From Margaritifera margaritifera (taxonomy: Eukaryota; Mollusca; Bivalvia; Unionida; Margaritiferidae): a stretch of 64,000 nucleotides of DNA. Below, piece after piece: positions 56,345 through 64,000 of the stretch (position 1 is its first letter; every line of letters starts with the position of its first letter). The translations under genes and the position numbers were made by a program. The notes below the pieces were generated by a model that saw only the letters and a program-made list of their open reading frames with translations, had not been told where the DNA came from and did no database searches. The stretch covers positions 2,852,001 to 2,916,000 of the forward strand of contig JAQPZY010001554.1 of NCBI GenBank assembly GCA_029931535.1. Direction: 5' to 3'.

Positions 56345-56530
56345 TCAGCTCAGAGATGTGGAATAGGCCAGATGTGCTCTTCTGCATGTTGTAAGCATGC
56401 TGGACTTGTGACCATTGGTTCAAATTCTACTATCAAATGTCTGTTCCTGAGCAAGGCACTTTGTTCCAATTGCCTAAGCACTAAATAAACTACTTGTGTT
56501 GCTGTGCCATAAAACACCGAACCAATTAAA
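56345..56530 (+). mobile_element. tRNA-derived SINE
   Basis: B-box-like 'tggttcaaattctac', body 'ctgagcaaggcactttgttc' and 'caattgcctaagcactaaat', tail 'gccataaaacaccgaaccaa'. The head includes 'ctgcatgttgtaag', shared with 37,140 and, weakly, 40,690. Confidence 0.8.
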
Positions 56531-56775
56531 TACATTGAAACTGTCATTGCATGTATGGCATAAAAGCAAATCTTTTCCAATTCAAATGTTTGGGTTACAA
56601 TGGTAGTGCAATAAATTATTCATATTAAAGCATCATGAGTTTTGATTTCTTGTATTGTACAAATACTATTGTAATAAAAATAAATTAAAATAATAAAGAC
56701 CTTAAAAATCATGCAATTAAATTGTGCTATCATCTGTAACAGATCCAGTGCTAAAAAAATATATCAATTTTTCAG
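56531..56775. other. unassigned AT-rich sequence
   Basis: Nothing recognised. Confidence 0.5.
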
Positions 56776-56996
56776 TACCGTCTATACTCGCATATAATTC
56801 GATACCAACTGCAAACTGCATAGACCCAGATCTGCCATTGCATAATGCGCTGGCAGATCTGGGTCTATGCAGTTTGTAAGAACTAATCAGTAGAACAAAC
56901 AACATAGACCCTGATCTGCCAGCGCATTATGCGATGGTAGATCAGGGTCTATGTTGTTTGCATTTGGACCCAGATTATACATGAGTATATATAGTA
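56776..56996 (+). mobile_element. palindromic pogo-like MITE, full copy
   Basis: Starts 'taccgtctatactcgcatat', ends 'catgagtatatatagta', 221 bp. Both hairpins are perfect or nearly so. Confidence 0.93.
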
Positions 56997-57063
56997 ATAT
57001 GAATACACAGAAAGAAATGAAGTTTAAAATAATTAGCAGCTGAGATCAGCTCAATATGCTCTA

Positions 57064-57130
57064 GTGATCTTCACCTTTGACCAGTGTGTTCTTGGGAAAG
57101 ACAATCAGCTCCCATTTCCTCAGCATGATA
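57064..57130 (+). mobile_element. SINE fragment, highly diverged
   Basis: 'gtgttcttgggaaagacaat' and 'cccatttcctcagcatgata' match the SINE body order ('gtgtccttgggcaaggcact', 'cccttggcatgat'). Only the body remains. Confidence 0.5.
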
Positions 57131-57299
57131 TAGCCAAAAACATGTTAAAAGTGTTGTTAAAACTGACAAAAACAACCAAAGAAATCACCTATGACCAGGT
57201 AACAAGTCCTACTTCTCACATATGTTTCCATTATATATACTTATCAAATGATAGTAAATATATGACTATACATAACTAGAAAAGTGTTCATACAGTGTG

Positions 57300-57740
57300 A
57301 ATGTCCCCCACCAATAATGTGCAATCAAACTTAACCTAGGTTCAATATGCAAGAAAAGTTTGAATTCAAAAAAAGGCCATAACTCAGTTAAATGTTTTTT
57401 GAAGTTGAAAATTGAACTTGACCTAGTTCTTCTCAATCTTAGAGAGTTTCAAGTTTGATTCGTTTTATTATGCAAATAATTGAGTTAACCTCATTAAATA
57501 AAGTATTTATTATTATTATTATTTTTAAAAAATGTTCAGTCCATAAGGTGAACCTTAAAAGTGTATTACACAATAATAAAAACCATGAAAAAGCAATTTA
57601 CTTTTAAGTTAAAGGGGGCTAAAATAACTCGGTCAAATATGATGGAAAAAGATGAATATCAAACTTGACCTAGGTCAAGTTAATAACAAGCCTCATACCA
57701 AATTTGGTTTCAGGACAAGTCTTTCAAAAGTTATTAGAAA
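57300..57740 (+). repeat. two units of a 'ggccataactc' interspersed repeat
   Basis: 'aaaaggccataactcagtta' with 'attgaacttgacctag' (57,372-57,430), and again 'ggggctaaaataactcggtc' with 'atcaaacttgacctaggtca' (57,613-57,680). Between them at 57,481-57,525 lies a LINE-tail motif. Wording familiar from bivalve repeats (recalled). Confidence 0.65.
57481..57525 (+). repeat. LINE 3' tail motif with (ATT)n
   Basis: 'gagttaacctcattaaataa' then 'agtattta' and (TTA)n. Third copy of the tail seen at 32,347 and 53,233/54,766. Confidence 0.7.
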
Positions 57741-57889
57741 CACAAATTTTGATGTATAGTAATTTTTTGATGTGCAAAACAAAGGATATGACACCATATG
57801 TCTGGGACATGAAACAAAGAATCTACAAGTAAAATAACAATTAACACAATTAACTGATCACAAATACATGTACTTCGAGATTTAAATAT

Positions 57890-57960
57890 GTAATATATAT
57901 GTATGTATGTATATATCTATATATATGTAATATGTCTATATATATATGAAATATAATATA

Positions 57961-58034
<74 letters not shown>

Positions 58035-58085
58035 ATATATGTGTGTATGCATATATATAATATATTATGAAATATAATAAGTAAT
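57890..58085. repeat. (TA)n/(TATG)n low-complexity tract
   Basis: A core of about 35 TA units at 57,966-58,030, flanked by interrupted TATG/TATA sequence. Confidence 0.95.
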
Positions 58086-60083
58086 AGTTAATATATAATA
58101 TGATCCCAAATACATGTACTTAGAGATTTAAATATGTAATATATTTAATATGAACAGTATCAAGTTTTCCAATTGTTTGAATAAATCAATAAATGAAGAC
58201 CTGGACCTTTTCTGAATGACAAAGTGCTTGGATATCTAAAATTGTTGGTCTAGAAGGCAAAGGTCTGAAAGAGTGACAAGTACTAATCATCTGTATGTGA
58301 ATATGTAGCTTTTTGGGGGGTAAAACTAATTTAAATTCATTGACTTTTTCACTATGATTGACATTTTTATTTTTAACTGTATTTGACTTTTGTGTACTGT
58401 GTTTTGAGAGATTGCTGTTGATATAGAGAGTGAACATTATGGAGGGCAGTCTATATTTTGTTGGCAACATTACATACATACACAGTATTAGCATGAATCC
58501 TTTTTTCCAAAAGGTCACAATGCAGAAAGAAAGAATAAACAAAAATATTTATCATCAGTAATAAAGCGTGGATGGTTTTTAAAACTCATTACATAAAAAT
58601 ACTAGAAGATACTTTTTTTGCAAGCAAAAGTATGTTTCATCCAACTCCACCATAAAGAATGTAACCATGAGACTGAAAATTGGGTCAGGTCAACAGAATC
58701 TATTTGGATCTTGGGGACCTCTTAAGGCATCTACATATCACATTTGATTCATATGACATTGATTATATTTTGCTTACAATCCAACATCTGTTGTTAACCC
58801 TTTACCTGATAGCATCTGTTGCTGTGTCAGCTGTCGCTATACATGTGCCAAAACCACCAAGTGCAGTGTGCTATAAATAGAACACATGTTACCTAAATGA
58901 TTTCATGCAAATAGGTCTGCCTGGAAAAGTTTTAGCAGTGTAGTATATGTTAAGTTCAACCTAAATTTTAACCATTTTACCCTTTTTGTACATATTTGTT
59001 GTCTATAGATAGGTTTAAGGGTAAAATTTGATCTTTATGGCTGTATAATTATTTTTCACCAAAGAATTGTTTTTATATGCTTTTAAATCCTGAGAGAATT
59101 CATTCACCATCACGTCATTGAAGCTGTGACCAACCATAACTGACCTTTCTCAATCTCTAAATCTACCGATTCTTTGTCTACACCTGTATCACTATTTCAT
59201 CTGAATTTTATAAATGATCAAAATCAGTGTTGTCTACATCAATATCAGAGCCTATATCTGACTTACTGAAGCCTTCATAGTCATAATTCTAATCATCCAA
59301 ATTCTAGAAAGTGCTCAACGAAATCTACAGCCTCCATTTTGGATATGGGAGATTCCAACCCAGTTACTTTAAATAGCAGATTACTACTTTATCTTAAAAA
59401 GCAACCACATCATGGTCATTTTCCTCAATGCCTATAGTTCCAAACAGGGCTTTTTTCCTGAAGTTGGCGCTATGGAAACCAGCTTAAAATGGACAATATT
59501 TACTGAATGCATCAAAACATGCTTTATGCAGAGGGAGCACATGCGTACAACTGCGCTTGTATGTGAATTGGATCAAAGCATCCAAAGTGCTTCTATTGAA
59601 ATGTGCTCATGCGAGGTAAAGGTTTCAGCAGAAACTGTCACTATGTGACCTTGAAAATTAGGCCAAAGTCACCAGAACCTAATCAGGTTTTGAAGCCCTC
59701 TGAGGGCATTTAAATATCCAATTAGGTGTGATTTGGTTCCATAGTTCCTGAGATTTTTTTCTTAGAAGAAACTAAATGTGACAGACAAACAAATGATGAA
59801 CTGCCAGCACCAAACCATTAGGCCTGCCATGCTAATGGGGATATCCAATTACATGATTAAAAGCTGCTTGTTCTTTTAATCACAAATATACCTAAACAAA
59901 TGAATCTTCTGAAATCATGGAACATATTTTGTATCATACTTTGTCTATCTGCCAATCCTAAAAAAGATATCAGTGTATTGATCACATAGCAGACATGGAA
60001 AATCCCTGAACATTTCAACCTGATTTTCTCATTTCCTTATTTTTGCACACTAATTCCAACTGAAAAATGAATGCAGCAGCACT
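58086..60083. other. mostly unassigned sequence
   Basis: 58,670-58,760 and 59,640-59,770 share 'gaccttgaaaattaggccaa'-type wording and 'ctctgagggcatttaaatat' / 'ctcttaaggcatctacatat', so they are two worn units of another interspersed repeat. Open frames at 58,186-58,542 (minus) and 59,412-59,648 have no known motif. Confidence 0.45.
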
Positions 60084-60200
60084 TACTGTACTTCTCTGAT
60101 GACAAGCACACATTCAAAAGTAAGCCCACACATGCCCCACTCCGAGAAACTTGTAACGGCGGGTGTGTGTCCCCAAAATAAGCCCTCCCCCCACTTCTGA
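60084..60200 (+). mobile_element. candidate terminus of another pogo-like element
   Basis: 'tactgtacttctctgatgac' plus 'aagcacac' resembles a TAC-Y-GTA terminal repeat, and is followed by 'gtaagcccacacatgcccca'. No partner end or coding sequence found. The GC-rich block 60,160-60,200 ('ataagccctccccccac') is otherwise unexplained. Confidence 0.35.
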
Positions 60201-60946
60201 CCCAGGGGTGAATAAACAATGTCTGCAAACATTCATAATGCTTTATAATTTAATTCAAAAGAGTTAAGAATAAAAAAAATCAATCTTATAGACCCAGCAG
60301 CATGAAGAACTTCGTTCATTCAACAAATCATTCCAACAATAGTTACAGATATTGCTAGCGGTGTGACAATTAATCAAAATAATCAAAGATTGGTCAGAAA
60401 AGTTAGACAAAAAGGTGTGAGATTATGATTTTTGTTAACTAAATATAAACAAATAAAGTTTCTTTTTTTTTCAAATGTGAACTATTTGTGTCTCAATCTT
60501 CCAGGAAAAGTAAAATATGTGCATACCAGCTTCCAGTTAATATGGCCAATGTTGTTAAGGACAACCAAGTGCCGACAACAAGGCCGATGACAATTGTGCA
60601 GATAACCATTCAACTTTATAAAAGTAAATTAACCATTACCAAATGGTCCATAAAAAAGAGATAGAAAACATCTTCAACTGATTAAAAATAATGGTTCATT
60701 GGTTATGAAAAACCACCCATCGATTTCAACCAATTTCAACAAATTCCCAACACTACAGGTCACTCTTTGAAAATAAATTATTTATTTTAATAAATCTATT
60801 TCAAAACCTATCAGTTGTCTATAATTTCTTAAATGTGAATAAAATACTTTTCAAATTGGTTCAGCACATAACAGTAATGTATCAGGGTGGCCTTGTACCT
60901 GTTGATTTCCAGCTAACATTTGGAATCATTTCCAAACCAAAAAAGA
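60201..60946. other. unassigned AT-rich sequence
   Basis: Nothing recognised. Confidence 0.5.
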
Positions 60947-61245
60947 TATCGTATATACTTACTTATAAGTCCAACTGCAAAACAACATAGACCCTGATCT
61001 GCCATTGCATAATGCACCAGCAGATCAGGGTCTATGTTGTTTGTTCTACTGATTACTCCTAGCAAACTGCATAGACCCTGATCTGCCATTGCATAATGCA
61101 CCAGCAGATCAGGGTCTATGTTGTTTGTTCTACTGATTACTCCTAGCAAACTGCATAGACCCTGATCTACCGGTGCATTATGTGATGGCAGATCTGGGTC
61201 TGTGCAGTTTGCAGTTGGACGACTCATAAGCAAGTATATATAGTA
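60947..61245 (+). mobile_element. palindromic pogo-like MITE with three hairpins, 299 bp
   Basis: Starts 'tatcgtatatacttacttat' and ends 'agcaagtatatatagta'. The internal unit, with arms 'catagaccctgatctgcc' and 'gcagatcagggtctatgtt', occurs three times, spaced 78-80 bp, joined by 'tctactgattactcctagca'. The first two units are nearly identical. Confidence 0.93.
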
Positions 61246-61559
61246 TTAAACTGTTTATTAATTCAAGCAATTAAATCATCTAAGCTTTAAACTAAAGACA
61301 GTCAAAACTTTCTTGATATCTCTAATGTCAAATTGATAACCAAACATAAAATCTGGCAACATTTTTCTTATTTTATGTTTGTCAAATCATCACACACACA
61401 TAGGACATCAATATCAGTAAACATCCATCTTCTAATGGTACATTATATTCCTGCCCTATGGTAAATAGTATTATTATACTTCTTGTATGTAAAACCCTCA
61501 TTCATTGGTTGGATACTCGGGTACTATCAGATGTAGTACCCATTTAACTTCTGTACTAT
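61246..61559. other. unassigned AT-rich sequence
   Basis: Nothing recognised. Confidence 0.5.
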
Positions 61560-62660
61560 ACCACTGTCACCTTGGGGCCTTGACCCCAAAATCAATAGGT
61601 TTGTTCCTTGCCTTGTATGCAATCCAGCCAAAAAAGGTTGTCAAAAATGCAGGCTAGAGTAGAAATGTAGTCTTCAAATAACACACCCTCCACCAAAAAT
61701 GTATGATCTCTCAAAATAGGTGGTCTCTTCTGATGGGTCATAATACCATAATCAATAAATCTGTGCATTCAGAATCTGTTTTCTCTTTGGTCAAGATAAA
61801 ACTCAAGTTATCTGGCATAAAGATTTCTTCTTTCTGTCTGTGACCTTGATATTTGACCTATTGACCCCAAAATGACTAGGTGCCTTTCTTGTCTTAAATG
61901 GAAGCCATCCACAAAGTTTGGTCATGGTTTGTGGCATAGGACTTGAGTTATTTTGTGGAAACCATTTTTCCTCCATTGAGTTCTTTGACCTTCAACCTAT
62001 TAATGCCAAAATCAATATATGTCTTCCTTGTCTCAAATGCAAGCTATCTACAGAGTTTAGTCAATGAAATGTGGTACAGTACTCGAGTAGTTTTGTGGAA
62101 ATCATATTTCCTTCTTTCAATCTATGTGACCCAAAATGAATAGCCATCTTCCTTGTCTCAAATGCAAGCTATCCATAAAATTAGGTCAAATTAGGTATTT
62201 GATATTTGACCTATTGACCCCAAAATGACTAGGTGCCTTTCTTGTCTCAAATGCAAGCTATCCATAAAATTAGGTCAAATTAGGTGGTTAAGAACTCAAA
62301 CTATCATGCAGTAACCATCTTTCTTCTTAGAGTCATTGTGATCTTAACCTTTGATCTTTTGACCCCAAGTTCAATATGTGCCTTTCTTATCTCCAATGCA
62401 AGCTATTTACAAAATTTGGTCAAAGTGTCTGACATACAAGGGAAGTTACTGTGTGGAAACAGTTTTCCTTCTTTCAGTTTATGTGAGCTTTCCCTTTGAC
62501 CTTTTGGCCCCAAATTCAATATGTGCCTTTCTTATCTCAAATGCAAGCTATTTGCAAAATTTGGTCAAGGTGACTCCCATACAAGTGAAGTTACTGTGTG
62601 GAAACAGTTTTCCTTCTTTCAGTTTGTGTGATCTTTACTTCTACCTCTTAATCCCACATT
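61560..62660 (+). repeat. tandem repeat, unit about 130-150 bp, about 7 units
   Basis: Units carry 'tttgacctattgaccccaaa', 'tcaatatgtgcctttcttat', 'tctcaaatgcaagctatcca', 'aaatttggtcaa' and 'gtgtggaaacagttttcctt'. Later units (62,330-62,640) are the most alike. Such 'gaccttgaccccaaaa' arrays are a familiar bivalve interspersed repeat (recalled). Confidence 0.8.
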
Positions 62661-62755
62661 ATGGTGTGTGTATAAAAAGAAAGGACAAACCTGTCTACAG
62701 TGATACAGGATGATACAATGGTACCTCACAATAAAACCCCTCAAAATACCATAGC

Positions 62756-62975
62756 CCTTTATATACTCATGTATAAGCCAATACCAACTGTAAACTGTAT
62801 AGACCCAGATCTGCCATCGCATAATGTGCCAGCAAATCTGGGTCCATGCAGTTTGTAAGGACTAATCAATAGAACAAACAACACAGACACTGATCTGCCG
62901 GCGCATTATGTGACGGCAGATCAGGGTCTATGTTGTTTGCATTTGGACCCAGCTTATACATGAGTATATATGGTA
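62756..62975 (+). mobile_element. palindromic pogo-like MITE, full copy
   Basis: Starts near 'tttatatactcatgtataag' (outermost bases worn) and ends 'acatgagtatatatggta'. Both hairpins are present. Confidence 0.92.
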
Positions 62976-63192
62976 AGGCATATGTGTGGTCATAGATCCC
63001 TATAAGTGTCTACATTTTAAGTTCTATCATCGCTATTTAATTTATTTCACTTTAGTTTTGTTCTTAGCCAATGAGAACCAAATATAACATGGCTTTGTAT
63101 CACTTAATTACAATAGGACAAAGCATTGCTTATTACATACAACAATGTTAAGGTGACCACTTGAAACATTGGACACCTGTAATGCTTGTAAT
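62976..63192. other. unassigned AT-rich sequence
   Basis: Nothing recognised. The last 8 bases are the left target duplication of the next element. Confidence 0.5.
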
Positions 63193-63431
63193 CAGGAGTG
63201 TACTGGGTAAGCAACTCAGCCCTGGACTTATCTGCTGGGACAGGCCCGGGGTTTTGCTCACACCAGTAAAACACCGGTAAAAACTGATTTTTTTCATGGC
63301 CACCGATGCGGCGGTCTGCCAGGACAGGCCCGTGGTTTTGCTCACACCAGTAAAACACCGGTAAAAACTGATTTTTTTGCAGTGGCCCACTGGGATTTGT
63401 CCCAGGATGCCCAATGGCCAGTACACCACTG
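63193..63431. mobile_element. hAT-type MITE, 239 bp, with perfect 8-bp target duplication
   Basis: Left end 'caggagtgtactgg' and right end 'ccagtacaccactg' are inverted repeats (12 of 14). 'cttgtaat' is present at 63,185-63,192 and again at 63,432-63,439. Inside, a segment of about 56 bp ('acaggcccggggttttgctc' to 'aaactgattttttt') is duplicated at a spacing of 84 bp. It is GC-richer than the flanks. Confidence 0.93.
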
Positions 63432-63479
63432 CTTGTAATGAGTCATGCTATACTGAAGTATATCATGATCAAGTGCAAG

Positions 63480-63526
63480 TACTGTCTATACTCGCATATA
63501 ATCCGGGTCCAAATGCAAACAACATA
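63480..63526 (-). mobile_element. palindromic MITE, terminal fragment
   Basis: 'tactgtctatactcgcatat' then 'gggtccaaatgcaaacaaca' is one end of the MITE, cut after 47 bp. Confidence 0.8.
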
Positions 63527-64000
63527 TTTTTTTCATTCCTATATTTTTACATGTGACAAATATATTGTTATATTTTCACATGCGAAAATACAAGATTTCC
63601 CATCATGCCATGTGACAACTGTGTGTGCCTACAGAAGTTATACCTGCAGCAAGAAAAATGAGCGCTTTGTGAGCTACAACAAATATATGGGAAACTGCAT
63701 TACCTTTCAGACATGGAAGTTCTTTTTTGTTCAAGAAATCTGACTCAGAACCATTTGTGTCTCTATGAAGTTATTTCCTCTTACTATCTTGACAACAATG
63801 ATAAACCTGCTGGGATGCATTGCTGAATCGGACATGCTTCATGGTCAGATAGGGTCAAATAGTTAAGACAGTGTCAAAAATATAATTTACTGCAACATAT
63901 TAGGTCATCCCAATTATACCACTCTCTCAAGTCGCTGATATTTATATGATCAGCCTATGAACAGGATTGAAAGTGACGTGTATTTATGAAAAGGGGTGGG
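63527..64000. other. unassigned AT-rich sequence
   Basis: Nothing recognised. Confidence 0.5.

Noticed and set aside
58311..58340. 'ggggggtaaaactaattt' resembling the outer arm of the DIRS 3' terminal repeat
   Set aside because: The match is about 20 bp of low-complexity sequence and does not continue into the arm. It could be chance.
62728..62748. 'ataaaacccctcaaaata' resembling the Tigger right end
   Set aside because: Only about 16 bases match, with no partner end or subterminal similarity.

Overview
This is an AT-rich, intron-poor-looking stretch of animal nuclear DNA made almost entirely of repeats. I found no host protein-coding gene, rRNA or functional tRNA that I can support. Several features suggest a bivalve mollusc or a close relative (inference, no database search run). 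These are long arrays of about 140-190 bp units carrying phrases such as 'tgaccttgaccccaaggtca' and 'ttcaagatggcc', tRNA-headed SINEs with a 'gggcaaggcacttta' body, DIRS-type retrotransposons, pogo/Tigger and hAT transposons, and very long microsatellites.

Layout. 1-7,000: low-complexity AT-rich DNA with SINE fragments, the first copies of a palindromic MITE, a 47-bp minisatellite and a 302-bp TIR element. 7,089-9,900: a 1,164-bp uninterrupted (ACAT)n array next to a hAT-like remnant with a possible two-exon reading frame. 10,374-17,000: a hAT MITE, a MITE fragment, several microsatellites and an unusual GC-rich block built from GAGCTC/AAGCTT-like words. 17,030-23,330: a DIRS-like tyrosine-recombinase retrotransposon on the minus strand, with inverted terminal repeats, gag-like, RT, RNase H and YR remnants. 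23,497-26,604: a 3.1-kb segment bounded by a 140-bp inverted repeat. 26,800-33,650: three MITE copies, a 37-bp minisatellite, TTCATGAA-rich arrays in opposite orientations, and between them a 1.5-kb array of about 145-bp units. 33,880-39,560: further tandem families and a SINE. 39,664-44,582: a second, 5'-truncated DIRS copy. 44,652-48,490: a composite tandem-repeat element with a hAT transposon inserted in it (8-bp target duplication). 48,495-49,805: a Tigger remnant ending in microsatellites. 50,154-56,996: two MITE copies, SINEs, a 1-kb array with a SINE inserted in it (12-bp target duplication), a LINE 3' end split by a pogo element, and a 36-bp minisatellite. 57,000-64,000: tandem families, a MITE with three hairpins, another standard copy, and a hAT MITE with a perfect 8-bp target duplication.

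The most notable system is the palindromic MITE family. There are nine full-length or near full-length copies plus four fragments in 64 kb. Each has terminal repeats starting TACCGTATATACTCGCG and two, or in one case three, internal perfect or near-perfect hairpins arranged like modules. Its ends have the same base spacing (TACCGTAT-N8-GTATAA) as the terminal repeat of the pogo-like element at 53,239-54,765, so that transposase lineage is a plausible driver. The nested insertions give a relative chronology: LINE before pogo, tandem arrays before hAT and SINE. All autonomous elements seen here are broken.
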